Assembly (NCBI GenBank): GCA_934248075.1
Contig: CAKQKH010000004.1
Coordinates: forward strand, 30,286-94,285
Source of the DNA: an uncultured Alphaproteobacteria bacterium
GTDB taxonomy: Bacteria > Pseudomonadota > Alphaproteobacteria > RF32 > CAG-239
Length of the DNA stretch: 64,000 bases
Direction: 5' to 3'
Part shown: positions 10,234-19,499 of the stretch, piece after piece
Layout of the letters: each line of letters starts with the position of its first letter
How positions within the stretch are numbered: the stretch's first letter is position 1
Notes under the pieces: model-generated
What the model saw: only the letters and a program-made list of their open reading frames with translations
Databases searched by the model: none
Told to the model about the DNA's origin: nothing
Translations under genes and position numbers: made by a program

Positions 10234-10920
10234 ATGCAGGATACAGCCCCTAAATTTGCGGTAGTACTCTCCGGCTGCGGAGTTTTTGACGGCTCAGAGA
10301 TTCACGAGGCGGTTTGCGCCATGCTGGCCATAGAGCAGGCCGGATGCGTTTATCAGTGTTTTGCGCCCGACACCTGGCAGGCCAGAACCATAGATCACTA
10401 TACCGGCCACGCCGTTGCCATTGCCGGAGATGAAGATAACCGCAATGTTTTGGCCGAATCTGCCCGCATTGCCCGCGGCAATGTCAAAAATCTCAAAGAA
10501 TTCAGCGCCCGTGATTATGATGCGATAATATTCCCCGGAGGTTTTGGCGCCGCGCTCAACTGGAGTGACTTTGCGGTCAAAGCTTCAGAATGCGATGTCA
10601 ATGTAGAAGTTCGCCGCGCCATAGAAGAAAGCTATGCCCAAGGGCTGGTTATCGGCGCCATGTGCATTGCTCCGGTAGTCATCGCCAAAGTTTTGGGCAA
10701 AGACAAAGTTCATCTGACTGTCGGCAATGACCAGAAAGTTGCCGCCGGCTTGGCCAAAATGGGCGCGGTTGCCGAGGAAAGAGCCGCCACCGAAACCTGT
10801 GTTGACGAGGAGCATAAAATTGTCACCACGCCTTGCTACATGTTGGCCAAATCTCTGCCCGAGATTTATGACGCCGCCCGCAATCTGGTTGACGAGATGC
10901 TGGAACTGATGGATTATTAA
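10234..10920 (+). CDS. elbB: isoprenoid biosynthesis glyoxalase ElbB
   Basis: A 228-residue DJ-1/PfpI/class I amidotransferase-like protein with the typical start (KFAVVLSGCGVFDGSEIHEA) and nucleophile elbow (GAMCIAPVVIAKVLG). ElbB (YhbL) was found as a factor raising lycopene yield in E. coli and has glyoxalase-type activity in vitro; its cellular task is not clear. The start has AAAGGA upstream. It is transcribed away from the M16 protease gene, with about 95 bases between the two, and ends in a strong bidirectional terminator. A link to the isoprenoid genes hpnCDE 1-4 kb away is tempting but unproven. Confidence 0.93.
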   Translation: MQDTAPKFAVVLSGCGVFDGSEIHEAVCAMLAIEQAGCVYQCFAPDTWQARTIDHYTGHAVAIAGDEDNRNVLAESARIARGNVKNLKEFSARDYDAIIFPGGFGAALNWSDFAVKASECDVNVEVRRAIEESYAQGLVIGAMCIAPVVIAKVLGKDKVHLTVGNDQKVAAGLAKMGAVAEERAATETCVDEEHKIVTTPCYMLAKSLPEIYDAARNLVDEMLELMDY

Positions 10921-10940
10921 TCCCTTTTATAGCCCCAAAA

Positions 10941-10982
10941 AACAACCCCCTGTTCCGAATTTCTTCGGAAAGGGGGTTATCT
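10941..10982. terminator. bidirectional rho-independent terminator
   Basis: Long hairpin with outer arms AACCCCCT and AGGGGGTT and inner arms TTCCGAA and TTCGGAA around a 4-base loop, with A-rich sequence on the left and T-rich on the right. It serves elbB on the plus strand and the SPFH gene on the minus strand. Confidence 0.85.
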
Positions 10983-10983
10983 T

Positions 10984-11802
10984 TTACTTTGTTCCCAGAT
11001 TAATCATCGGGACGCTGTTTCCCAGCATATACTGCGGGAGTTTTCCGTCCCATTTCTGGACAGCCTCATACTCGGTGAGGCCTTTGTTTTTAGAGAGAGC
11101 CTGAGATTTGATCTCCATCGCCTCAGCCTCTGCCTTAGCGGTGATGATCTTCTGCTCGGCTTCCTCCTTAATGCGCATGGTATTGTTGACAGCCTTTTGC
11201 GCCTGCTGCTCAGCAATCACCTTGTCCTCAATAGCATCCTCGAACTTCTTGGAATAATCAACGTTTTTAAGTTGAAACGTTATATTTTGGAAGAATCTCG
11301 CATCAAGCTTCTCCTGCAGACCGGCAACCACAGCAACGCGAGCGTTGTCACGATTGCTGACCAGATCCTGTGCCTGCCATTTACCGACAACATTTTTCAA
11401 TACGTCATTAAGGACAGGAATAATCTTCTTCGCTTCATAATCTTGTCCGACAGTCTCGTACAGCATATGAACAGTTAGAGGATTTAGATTATATGTGAAA
11501 GTGTATTCCAGCTCCGCGGTCTGTACGTCAGAGGTATAGGTGGACGTTTTTTCCGTCATTTCTTGCGTGCGGACATCCATCTCTACCATTGTAGATACGA
11601 ACGGCCACTTAACGCCTACACCATTGACGTAGGACTTTTGAGCCACTTTCCCAAGTGTTATCAACACGCCTCGATGTCCTGGGGCGATAGAATAAATTGA
11701 TGATATGATTGTTATCAGCACCACCAATGCTGCCACGCCAATGCCGATCCACTTAGCAACATTTTTTCCTGTCTTCTTTTCGCTTTCGTAGTAGTTTGCC
11801 AT
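10984..11802 (-). CDS. SPFH/Band 7 (prohibitin-like) membrane protein
   Basis: A 272-residue protein with a short charged N-terminus, one transmembrane helix at about 18-38, a Band 7/SPFH domain (APGHRGVLITLGKV onward) and a long Ala/Glu/Lys-rich helix (IAEQQAQKAVNNTMRIKEEAEQ) that forms the coiled coil of prohibitin and HflK/C-like proteins. These assemble ring-like membrane scaffolds and often modulate proteases such as FtsH. It is monocistronic. The leader is AT-rich (AAAAACTAAAAAAAT before ATG) with no Shine-Dalgarno, unlike most genes here, and codon use seems different from its neighbours. That suggests acquisition by transfer, perhaps together with the similar orphan genes at 26-28 kb and 36.9 kb. 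Confidence 0.85.
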   Translation of the reverse strand: MANYYESEKKTGKNVAKWIGIGVAALVVLITIISSIYSIAPGHRGVLITLGKVAQKSYVNGVGVKWPFVSTMVEMDVRTQEMTEKTSTYTSDVQTAELEYTFTYNLNPLTVHMLYETVGQDYEAKKIIPVLNDVLKNVVGKWQAQDLVSNRDNARVAVVAGLQEKLDARFFQNITFQLKNVDYSKKFEDAIEDKVIAEQQAQKAVNNTMRIKEEAEQKIITAKAEAEAMEIKSQALSKNKGLTEYEAVQKWDGKLPQYMLGNSVPMINLGTK

Positions 11803-12159
11803 ATTTTTTTAGTTTTTGGGAACTAGCATTATTTTACCAAAGAGTTGAAATTTCTGCTGCCATTTTTTATAAAACGAAATTTTTGATTCTAAACTGATCC
11901 CTGAAGTACGCAACTTCAAACCTTTGCAGGCGGGCGGTCCGCGATGACTCTTTATCAAAAAATTCTAATACTTTTAAGTATCCATAGAGATGTTAAAAAT
12001 ATTTTCATTATAAAATATGGGGCAACAACTAACAAAATAAATTTTGCCAATCAATCTATCGGTTATTTATACTAATTCATTAATAATCCTTATTACGGAT
12101 ATTACAATAGCACATTTTTAGTTGCCGTGCAAGTGCAAAATTTGACAAAATAGAGAAAA
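11803..12159. other. 357-base intergenic region, no gene seen
   Basis: AT-rich spacer between two minus-strand genes. It must contain the promoter of the SPFH gene. A GC-richer patch near 11925-11950 (CAGGCGGGCGGTCCGCG) stands out but does not form a clear terminator. I see no credible coding sequence or RNA gene. Confidence 0.6.
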
Positions 12160-13236
12160 TTATTTTTTTAGGGCGGTTTTAACCGCGCGCTCGGCCGAAA
12201 GCGCCGCGGTTTCCATGCAGCAGGGCAAGTCTTTCATGGTCCAGTCGCCGGCAATAAACACATTAGGATATCTGGTCAGGGCGTCTGTCGGGCGTTTATC
12301 GTTGGTCACGCTGTCCTGAGCAATGGTGGCATGCCGGTATTTCAGCACCTTAAACGGCGGCACAAAAGCCGAGTTGACTCCGCGCAATTTGTCCAGCTCG
12401 CCCCAAACTTTGCGCGCCAAATCCGCAAAATCCGTAATCTTGTCATCTGCCGCGGAGATCGTGATTGCCAAAATATCTTCATTGACAAACGCCCAGTCGC
12501 CAATTCCCTGCAAAATTCCGACAAACGATGCGCCCTGCGGCAAAAAAATCTTTTGCGATGTATGGTAAAAAATATTGATAATGCTGTTATGCGGCAGTTC
12601 TTCGGTTCCCAATAGTTTGGCGCAGTTGCGATTATCCAGCGCCACAATAACCTTATCATCGGCGCCGATTTCCACCACGCCGTTGTTAAAATTAAGCTGC
12701 GCCGCGCGGCCAAATTGGGTTTCGATTTTCAAAAGTTTGCTATTGAGCCGCACTTCATCGGCATAAGCCGCCAGCACGTTTATAATCCGCTGGTTCAAAT
12801 CCTGTTTAGAAAAATAAACTTTGCGCTGATTTTTTGTCCAAGGAAAAGTCCGGCGCAATATCTTTTTGCCAATAATCGGAGCGATGTCTTGAGCCTGAGT
12901 GTTGCAGCATGATTTCAGAATATGCCCCAGCGCCGGCAACAATTTGTTATCGCAGGTTTCTTTGGCGGCATTCCAAAAAAAATGTGTCAGACACCATTCG
13001 CCGTCTTTCACAAACTTGCGCATTTTTTTGTTGGCGCCGATAATCACATGGGTGGCGTTGTCCAAAGCGTGGCCGAACTCCTCGTCCCAATAAGACCGAC
13101 AGCGCCCGCCGATGTTCTCGCCAGCCTCATAAACAACCGTGCGGATTCGCGGGTGTTTCTGTTTTAGCAGGTAGGCGCAATACAACCCCGCAATCCCGCC
13201 GCCGATAATATGATAAGTTATCGGTTTAGCGTTCAT
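12160..13236 (-). CDS. hpnE: hydroxysqualene dehydroxylase HpnE
   Basis: A 358-residue FAD-dependent amine-oxidase-fold protein. The N-terminal dinucleotide-binding motif is IIGGGIAGLYCAYLL, followed by GENIGGRCRSYWDE, and the C-terminal FAD segment is NVFIAGDWTMKDLPCCMETA. HpnE reduces hydroxysqualene to squalene, the last step of the bacterial three-gene squalene route. It starts one base after the stop of hpnD, with GGGAAATGAG serving as ribosome binding site, and is the last gene of the trmFO-hpnC-hpnD-hpnE operon. The product should feed hopanoid synthesis, but no squalene-hopene cyclase is seen in this window. Confidence 0.92.
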   Translation of the reverse strand: MNAKPITYHIIGGGIAGLYCAYLLKQKHPRIRTVVYEAGENIGGRCRSYWDEEFGHALDNATHVIIGANKKMRKFVKDGEWCLTHFFWNAAKETCDNKLLPALGHILKSCCNTQAQDIAPIIGKKILRRTFPWTKNQRKVYFSKQDLNQRIINVLAAYADEVRLNSKLLKIETQFGRAAQLNFNNGVVEIGADDKVIVALDNRNCAKLLGTEELPHNSIINIFYHTSQKIFLPQGASFVGILQGIGDWAFVNEDILAITISAADDKITDFADLARKVWGELDKLRGVNSAFVPPFKVLKYRHATIAQDSVTNDKRPTDALTRYPNVFIAGDWTMKDLPCCMETAALSAERAVKTALKK

Positions 13237-13237
13237 C

Positions 13238-14071
13238 TCATTTCCCCAGCCAGGCTTTTATAATCAAGCAAAGTTTGGTTGGTTTGTTAATTCGCGGCTT
13301 AGGAGATATAACCTCCCAGCCGCGGTTTTGCATAATGTCAAAATAGCGCCGATAAATATAGGCAATCATTTTAATTTGTTTGGCCGTCTGTTTGGGCAAT
13401 AGTTTAATTTTTTCAAAAGCCAATTTATAGTCGCCGTCAGCCAGTCGCGCCAGTTCCTCGCGTGCGATTGCCAAATTTTTGTCGCGCAAAACCTGTTCCG
13501 GATTGCGAGATGTAATGCCGGCGTTTTGCAACATTTCGGCGGGAATATATATCCGCTGAGCTTGCGCGTCTTCCTTAACATCGCGCAAAATATTGGTGAT
13601 TTGCAATGCCCGCCCCAGAGAGCTTGATAATTCTTCAATCAATGTTTCGTCGTCGCAGCCAAAAATCCGCAGTGTCAGTTTCCCAGGCACACCGGCCACC
13701 CCGCGGCAATAGCGATTAAACGTGTCCATATCCGGCGCTTGCAGCGGTTGCGGCAAATCCATAGAAATGCTATCAATCAACTGCACAAACTCTGCTTTGG
13801 GCAGCTTAAAACGCATACAATTTTTATAAATCCGGCGGCCGATTTCCGTGGTCGGCACTTTTTTGTCATAGATATTATCCAATTCTTGCCGCCAGGCTTT
13901 CAGCAGTTCCAATTTTTCTTTGGTGGGCGTGTTGCCATCGACAATGTCGTCAATATGGCGGCAAAAGGCATAAATCGTGTACATCGCCTGACGTTTGGCA
14001 AATGGCAACAACCGAAGACTCCAAAAAAACGAAGTTCCGGATTTTTTGACCATCTTTTTTATACTGTCCAT
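13238..14071 (-). CDS. hpnD: presqualene diphosphate synthase HpnD
   Basis: Trans-isoprenyl diphosphate synthase of the squalene/phytoene synthase family, about 277 residues. The two Asp-rich motifs that bind magnesium and diphosphate are DDIVD at 41-45 and DVKED in NILRDVKEDAQAQRIYIP. It condenses two farnesyl diphosphates to presqualene diphosphate. The start is uncertain: ATG at 14071 overlaps the end of hpnC by 13 bases, and ATG at 14053 is also possible. A longer frame open to 14146 would add residues that lie inside hpnC and is unlikely. Position between hpnC and hpnE confirms the assignment. Confidence 0.92.
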   Translation of the reverse strand: MDSIKKMVKKSGTSFFWSLRLLPFAKRQAMYTIYAFCRHIDDIVDGNTPTKEKLELLKAWRQELDNIYDKKVPTTEIGRRIYKNCMRFKLPKAEFVQLIDSISMDLPQPLQAPDMDTFNRYCRGVAGVPGKLTLRIFGCDDETLIEELSSSLGRALQITNILRDVKEDAQAQRIYIPAEMLQNAGITSRNPEQVLRDKNLAIAREELARLADGDYKLAFEKIKLLPKQTAKQIKMIAYIYRRYFDIMQNRGWEVISPKPRINKPTKLCLIIKAWLGK

Positions 14072-14898
14072 TTGCGCTTGTTGTTGCACGATTTTTTCCT
14101 TATAAAAATTCCTTGCCCTATGCCGGCTGACAATGCTTTCAGCCAATCCCAGCGTCCAAGTCGCGGCCGTCGGGCAATAACGTCGCCGCTTTCTATCTTT
14201 TTTAGCATAGAATTAGTTAAGGAAAAGATAACGCCGATTTCGGCTCTCAGCCTGCGATTCTGCACCAAATACCGCAAAACTTCCGCGTCTTTCAGCATTG
14301 CGCGCAGCCGCCGGCAGATATCCCTTATCAGAGCCAAAAGCGGCGCGGTGGCGTTGGTCAGACACAAATCGGTTTCCGCCACTCCGAACTCCCGCATCAT
14401 TTTTTGCGGCAGATAGCAGCGGCGCAGGTCGCAGGCGTCGGTTTTCAGATCCTGCAGGTGGTTGGCGATTTGCAGCACCGCGCACAAGGTTTCCGCCGGC
14501 AGATAAGTTGAGGCGCTTTCATCATGAATTGCCAGCATAAATCTGCCCACCGGCGCCGCCGAATAGCGGCAATAGTCAAGCAACTGCTCCCAAATCTCGA
14601 TTTTGTTTTCTTGAGCGTCACGCCGAAACGCCTCCAGCAAATCCATAAACAAGCTGTTGTCCAAATTCTCGGTGCGAAAAATTTGCCCCAGTTTTCCGGC
14701 GACGGTTTCATCTTGCGCCAAAAAGCTTTTCTCCATATTTTCCAGTCGTCGCAATTTTTCCGCTGTTGACAAACTTGGATTATCGGCGACATCGTCAGCT
14801 TCCCGCGCCGCCAGATAATAAGCCGCAACTATCGGCCGCAACTTAGGGGCGATCAATTTTCCCACCGGAAAATTTTCCTGTTCGGCGGTTTTACTCAT
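14059..14898 (-). CDS. hpnC: squalene synthase HpnC (hydroxysqualene-forming)
   Basis: A 279-residue member of the squalene/phytoene synthase family. The first Asp motif is DDVAD at 35-39 and the second lies in [19 protein letters not shown]. HpnC converts presqualene diphosphate to hydroxysqualene. The chosen ATG overlaps the stop of trmFO (ATGA) with GGAAAAG just upstream; an alternative start five codons earlier would run deeper into trmFO. The family's ENFPVG start is present. Confidence 0.92.
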   Translation of the reverse strand: MSKTAEQENFPVGKLIAPKLRPIVAAYYLAAREADDVADNPSLSTAEKLRRLENMEKSFLAQDETVAGKLGQIFRTENLDNSLFMDLLEAFRRDAQENKIEIWEQLLDYCRYSAAPVGRFMLAIHDESASTYLPAETLCAVLQIANHLQDLKTDACDLRRCYLPQKMMREFGVAETDLCLTNATAPLLALIRDICRRLRAMLKDAEVLRYLVQNRRLRAEIGVIFSLTNSMLKKIESGDVIARRPRLGRWDWLKALSAGIGQGIFIRKKSCNNKRKWTV

Positions 14899-16244
14899 AG
14901 CTTTTCCACCCATAAGCCAATAGCCTCAAGCGCGCGTTCGCAATAGGCTTGCTTGCGCTCTCCGCCTTTGATTTTGCGAAATTTGCCATTGGCGGTGGTT
15001 TCGCCGCAGATAGTCGGAAACAGGCCGAAATTAATATTCATCGGTTGATAGTTTTCAATATTGGTGTCATCTTGCAAATGCCCCAGCATCGAGCCGAACG
15101 CCGACACGTCCGGCGGCAGGATAATCTCTTGCCCAAGAGCTTCTTCGGCGGCAAAATATCCGGCCAAAAATCCGATTGCCGCGCTTTCGATATAGCCCTC
15201 GCAGCCGGTGATTTGTCCGGCAAAAGAAATATTCGGTCGGCTCTTGAGGCGCAAATACTTATCCAGCAAAATCGGACTTTTGATAAAGGTGTTTTTATGA
15301 ATCCCGCCCAGTCTGGCGAATTCGGCGTTCTCCAACCCCGGAATCATCCGAAATATTCGTTGCTGTTCGCCGTGTTTGAGCTTAGTCTGAAACCCCACCA
15401 TATTGCGCAGGGTGTCGTCTTTGTTGTCTTGCCGCAACTGTACCACGGCGTAAGGTTTTTGCTCCGGCCGGTGCGGGTTGGTCAGACCCACCGGTTTCAT
15501 CGGGCCAAACAACAAGGTGTCTTTGCCTCTTTCCGCCATCACCTCAACCGGCAGACAGCCGTCAAAATACTCGGCCTTTTCAAAATCGTGAAATTCCACC
15601 TTGTCGCCGTCCAGCAGGGCTTGCACAAAGGCATAATATTCGTCTTTGTCGAGCGGACAGTTGATGTAGTCAAACTTATCGCCTTTGTCATAACGCGATT
15701 GGTACCAGGCCTTGTCAAAATTAATGCTGTCCTTATAGATTACAGGTGCGATCGCGTCATAAAAATTCAGCGATTGATTGTCCGTCTCGCGCAGGATTGC
15801 CGCGGTCAGTTGCGGCGAGGTGAGGGGGCCGCTGGCAATAATCCACCGACCGGCATCCGCCGCCGGCAGTTCGGTGATTTCGCCATATTCAAAGCTAATC
15901 AGCGGGTGATTGTGGAGTTTTTCGGTTACCATTTGCGCAAATCCGTCGCGGTCAACCGCCAGCGCTCCGCCGGCCGGCACTTTGGTTGCGTCGGCGCACT
16001 GCATAATCAATGAACCCGCCCGCCGCATTTCCTCATGCAACAATCCGACCGCGCTCATCTGGCAGTCATCAGAGCGCAAAGAGTTGGAGCAAACCAGCTC
16101 GGCGCAATATCCGGTTTTGTGCGCCGGAGAAGTCTTTTGCGGGCGCATTTCGTGAATAATCACGCTCACCCCGCGTTGCGCCAACTGCCACGCGGCTTCA
16201 GATCCGGCCAGTCCGGCGCCGATAATATGTATGGTTGCGACCAT
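14895..16244 (-). CDS. trmFO: folate-dependent tRNA (uracil-54-C5)-methyltransferase TrmFO
   Basis: A 449-residue FAD protein that makes ribothymidine at position 54 of tRNA using methylenetetrahydrofolate. The FAD-binding GAGLAG is at 9-14, followed by the family's [27 protein letters not shown] and [12 protein letters not shown] segments. The ATG at 16244 is preceded by GAGGAA at a good distance; a start five codons earlier lacks this. It is the first gene of the operon leading into hpnC-hpnD-hpnE, with a 4-base overlap to hpnC, an unusual partner for squalene genes. Confidence 0.97.
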   Translation of the reverse strand: MVATIHIIGAGLAGSEAAWQLAQRGVSVIIHEMRPQKTSPAHKTGYCAELVCSNSLRSDDCQMSAVGLLHEEMRRAGSLIMQCADATKVPAGGALAVDRDGFAQMVTEKLHNHPLISFEYGEITELPAADAGRWIIASGPLTSPQLTAAILRETDNQSLNFYDAIAPVIYKDSINFDKAWYQSRYDKGDKFDYINCPLDKDEYYAFVQALLDGDKVEFHDFEKAEYFDGCLPVEVMAERGKDTLLFGPMKPVGLTNPHRPEQKPYAVVQLRQDNKDDTLRNMVGFQTKLKHGEQQRIFRMIPGLENAEFARLGGIHKNTFIKSPILLDKYLRLKSRPNISFAGQITGCEGYIESAAIGFLAGYFAAEEALGQEIILPPDVSAFGSMLGHLQDDTNIENYQPMNINFGLFPTICGETTANGKFRKIKGGERKQAYCERALEAIGLWVEKL

Positions 16245-16395
16245 AGGCTTGTTCCTCAAAAACCAAAAATTATCTTTTTATATATTTTTTGCGCCCGAAT
16301 GTAAACAAAAACTTCTTATGATAAGTCGAGCATAACATTTGCCATTGGTGACAAATGCGAATATAGTAAAAGAAATTAAACAGAGAAAAGTAACA

Positions 16396-17571
16396 ATGAA
16401 AACGCGTTTTATAGTTTTGGCGGCATTGGTGCTGGCGTTCGGACTGCCGACCAACGCCCGTTCCAGTGAAGATGAAGATCCGTTTATGTTCGGAGACGAG
16501 ATTCCGGTTGAGGATCCGGAGGCCGATTCTGCTGCGGCTGCGCCGGTCAATCCCATTACCTGGCATGAGGAATCAGCTCCGGCGTTACAAAGCACTCCGC
16601 AGTTTGAGTCGGATTTCACTCCGCCGCCGTCAGATTCTGCTGAGCCGCAACCTTTGCCTGCCACTCCGTCGCCGCAAACTCTGGCGCAACCGCAGGCACC
16701 GGCGCCAACATCTCCGGCGGTTGAAGATCCCGCTCCCGCGCCTTCGGCCGTGACTGCCGGCAAGGAACCGACCCTGACAGACACCCTCAAACAAGATCCC
16801 GACACCCAAAAACCGATTCTTCCGGCCAAAGTTGAAGAATCTTGGGTGGGCAAACTAACCACCGGCAATCCGTTGTCATTGATCGGCGGAGATAAATCTT
16901 CGGCCGGCGGCGCCAGTTTGGAGCAATTGGTTGACAGCGCTCGCGATTCTAAGGCCAACAGCAACCGCCGCTCCAACGCCTCGGTTTTTGATATATCCGG
17001 CGTAATGTTGCGCATGAGCCTCAAACAGGTTGATGAAACCATGCAAAACCGCGGTTTTCGCAAGATTATGCAAAAATATCAGATTCCCAATTTCATCAAA
17101 TGGCGCAATGAGGAATATTGCCGCAACACCGGCGTGGTTGGCTATGAGCGGATAGAATCCTGCGTGACCCAAAAAGCCAAAAAAGATCAACATCAATATG
17201 TGCAGACCGCCAAATACGCCAAATATGACACCAAAGAGGAGGTTGAAGTTACCTTCAGCAGCAATTTCACCGACAACAAGGTGATTAAGATTGTCTATCA
17301 CAGTCAGGCGGCCAACGTTAGCGGCAATAGTCCCAAGGCCAATTATTTGCGCAACATAAAAATTTACGATTTTTGGAAAAAAATTAACCAAAAATTTGGT
17401 AAACCCGATGATAAAGAGAACGTAATTTGGGGCATGGGCGGCAACAAGCCTTTTCTCAAGGCGGCAACCGGATACTTGCAACTGGAAGATCCAATGCTGC
17501 GAGAGCTTGATTATACCCGTATGTCCAGAGAAGATCAGCGCTATCTAAACACGGATTTATATAGTTTTTAG
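16396..17571 (+). CDS. secreted Pro/Ala-rich protein with conserved C-terminal domain, unknown function
   Basis: A 391-residue protein. The start at 16396 is chosen because it is followed at once by a signal peptide (residues 1-23, ending PTNARS) and preceded by GAGAAAAG; an earlier ATG at 16339 would bury that signal. Residues 25-140 are low-complexity, acidic and rich in Pro and Ala, like a flexible periplasmic linker. Residues 190-390 form a globular domain with two cysteines (EEYCRNTG and ESCVTQ), probably disulfide-bonded. I do not recognise the family. It lies 10 bases upstream of chpT and so probably heads the chpT-cheY-cheR operon, hinting at an envelope or motility-related role. Confidence 0.7.
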   Translation: MKTRFIVLAALVLAFGLPTNARSSEDEDPFMFGDEIPVEDPEADSAAAAPVNPITWHEESAPALQSTPQFESDFTPPPSDSAEPQPLPATPSPQTLAQPQAPAPTSPAVEDPAPAPSAVTAGKEPTLTDTLKQDPDTQKPILPAKVEESWVGKLTTGNPLSLIGGDKSSAGGASLEQLVDSARDSKANSNRRSNASVFDISGVMLRMSLKQVDETMQNRGFRKIMQKYQIPNFIKWRNEEYCRNTGVVGYERIESCVTQKAKKDQHQYVQTAKYAKYDTKEEVEVTFSSNFTDNKVIKIVYHSQAANVSGNSPKANYLRNIKIYDFWKKINQKFGKPDDKENVIWGMGGNKPFLKAATGYLQLEDPMLRELDYTRMSREDQRYLNTDLYSF

Positions 17572-17581
17572 GACAATTAAT

Positions 17582-18178
17582 ATGAATTATTCAGTTTCTG
17601 AGTTAATCTGCACGCGCATTAGCCACGATATCATCGGCAATATCGGGGCGGTTGCCAACGCGGCGGAGTTGCTGGAAGAAGGCGATATGGAGTTTTTAGA
17701 TGACATCAAGTCGATTCTCAAAACCAGCTCCGGAGTTTTGGCGGCCAGACTAAAGTTTTTTCGCATGGCCTTTGGGGTCAATAACGCCAATTTGCAAGAT
17801 TCGCTCAAAGTTAAAACCGCGATTGCCGAATATTTGGCAACCGTTGGCGGCAAAAATCCGCCGTCTTTGCGTTTTGAGTTAGAATCGATGCGTTTTTCCA
17901 GAGTGGTTATGCTTGCGGTTATGGCGCTGGCGGATTTGCTGATTCGCGGTGGTGTCATCACTGTGGCGGAGCAGGGCGGCAAGGTGATTGTCGCTCCTGA
18001 GGCCGATGCCCGTCTGGCGTCTGAAAAATTAGCTCAGTCGGTTAGTGTGTTGGCCTCAACCGCTTCTGAGGTCAGCGCTCAAGACGCGCCGTTGTTGTAT
18101 TTGTTGGAGCAATGCCGCGCTCAAGGAATCAAACTTTTATACCGCAGCAATCCGGTGCTGTGTTTTGTGTTGGAGTAG
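17582..18178 (+). CDS. chpT: ChpT-like histidine phosphotransferase
   Basis: A 198-residue protein with a DHp-like N-terminal helical pair (SHDIIGNIGAVANAAELL, phosphorylatable His15) and a degenerate ATPase-like C-terminal half, as in ChpT. In Caulobacter-type alphaproteobacteria ChpT relays phosphate from the hybrid kinase CckA to CtrA and CpdR, controlling the cell cycle and motility. A ctrA gene is present 2.5 kb downstream on the other strand, though cckA is not in view. It is followed after 3 bases by a receiver gene. The family assignment is good; the partner proteins are inferred. Confidence 0.85.
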   Translation: MNYSVSELICTRISHDIIGNIGAVANAAELLEEGDMEFLDDIKSILKTSSGVLAARLKFFRMAFGVNNANLQDSLKVKTAIAEYLATVGGKNPPSLRFELESMRFSRVVMLAVMALADLLIRGGVITVAEQGGKVIVAPEADARLASEKLAQSVSVLASTASEVSAQDAPLLYLLEQCRAQGIKLLYRSNPVLCFVLE

Positions 18179-18181
18179 ATA

Positions 18182-18550
18182 ATGCCTAAATGTCTGATTG
18201 CAGATGATTCTAAGATTATGCGTATGCTGTTGCGCAAGATTATGGAAAACTTTGGCTTTGACGTTGCGGAGGCGGAAGACGGGGAAGATGTTTTGGAGCA
18301 ATGCCTAAAGCTCCGTCCTGAGCTGATAATCAGTGATTGGTCTCTGCCGTTGATAGACGGCATAGATGTGTTGTACAAAATTCGCGCTGATCGCAAGATC
18401 AAACAGCCGTTGTTTGTTTTTTGCTCGTATATCACCGACGCGGCGGTTATTCGTCAGGCGTTGGACGGCGGCGCCGATGATTTTATCATGCGTCCGTTTG
18501 ATGAAGATATCATTGCCAGCAAATTGGCTATTTTGGGGTTGTTGTCATGA
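18182..18550 (+). CDS. single-domain response regulator (CheY-like receiver)
   Basis: A 122-residue stand-alone receiver. The acidic pocket (Asp8, Asp9), the phosphoacceptor Asp52 (IISDWSLPLIDG) and the hydroxyl position Ser82 are present. The normally invariant Lys of the KPF motif is replaced by Arg (R104 in MRPF), which may change how phosphorylation is signalled. Its position between chpT and cheR suggests either a chemotaxis CheY or a receiver fed by ChpT. The last codons overlap the start of cheR by 4 bases. Confidence 0.92.
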   Translation: MPKCLIADDSKIMRMLLRKIMENFGFDVAEAEDGEDVLEQCLKLRPELIISDWSLPLIDGIDVLYKIRADRKIKQPLFVFCSYITDAAVIRQALDGGADDFIMRPFDEDIIASKLAILGLLS

Positions 18551-19488
18551 AAAAACAAGACTTTGAGTTTTTGGTGTCTCTGCTGCGGGATAACGCCGGT
18601 TGGGAGTTTGACGAGGAGCAATATTTTGTTGTCGATAAAAAGATGTCAAATTTTATCCGCGAAAAAGGCTATGCTTCCGTAGAGGAGCTGATTGGCGAGC
18701 TAAAAACCGGCAACAAGCCGTTGACCGCGCAGGTGGTTGAGAGCATGGCTTTTTCAGACACCTCGTTTTATCGTGATTATGATGTCTTCATGCGTTTTGA
18801 AAACTCGGTTTTGCCCAATCTGCGGGAGAATAACCGCGCCAACAAAAAACTGCGTTTTTGGAGTTTGGGCTGCAGCACCGGACAAGAGACTTATTCCATA
18901 GCCTTTGCTATCAAGCGCAAATTTATAGGTTTGGACAGCTGGAACATAGATATTCTCGGCACAGATATTTCTTCTTTGGCCATAGCCAAGGCGCAACGCG
19001 GCGCATATAGCAATTTTGAGGTGCAAATGGGGCTTAACGCGCGTATGATTCTGGAGTTTTTTCATCAGGACGGCAGCGGCCAGTGGCAGGTTAATGAAGA
19101 CATTGCCAAAATGGTGGAGTTCCGCCGTTACAATATGCTTGATGACGTAACATTCACCGATAAATTTGAGGTTGTGTTCTGTCGCAATGTCTTGCGTTAT
19201 TTTGCCGCCGAGCATCAACAGCGGATTTTGCAGCGCATCAGCAGCTGTCAAAACGCCGGCGGTATTTTATATTTGGGCAAAAATGAGCATATCCGCGGCA
19301 TTGATGAATATTATGACAAGTTGGACGGCTACAATTGCGTCTATGCTTGCAAAGGCATAAACTCAGAACGTCCGCGGTTGCAGACTTCTCCTGAGAACGC
19401 CGGAGTAGATGTCGGCATGCCTCGTTTTGTTAGACCCGACGCTCTCACCGCCAAGCGTCCTTTGGCCTCGGAGCTGATAAAGAAATAA
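18547..19488 (+). CDS. cheR: CheR-type chemoreceptor glutamate methyltransferase
   Basis: A 313-residue CheR: an N-terminal all-helical CheR_N domain (1-75), then the S-adenosylmethionine-binding methyltransferase domain with the motif RFWSLGCSTGQETYS and the family signature VVFCRNVLRYF. It methylates glutamates of methyl-accepting chemotaxis proteins for sensory adaptation. The last ~40 residues are an unstructured tail of unknown role. It closes the operon that begins with the secreted protein and chpT. No other che genes are in the window. FliI/FliJ 4 kb away show that the organism probably builds flagella. Confidence 0.93.
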   Translation: MKKQDFEFLVSLLRDNAGWEFDEEQYFVVDKKMSNFIREKGYASVEELIGELKTGNKPLTAQVVESMAFSDTSFYRDYDVFMRFENSVLPNLRENNRANKKLRFWSLGCSTGQETYSIAFAIKRKFIGLDSWNIDILGTDISSLAIAKAQRGAYSNFEVQMGLNARMILEFFHQDGSGQWQVNEDIAKMVEFRRYNMLDDVTFTDKFEVVFCRNVLRYFAAEHQQRILQRISSCQNAGGILYLGKNEHIRGIDEYYDKLDGYNCVYACKGINSERPRLQTSPENAGVDVGMPRFVRPDALTAKRPLASELIKK

Positions 19489-19499
19489 GCTGTTGTAGC

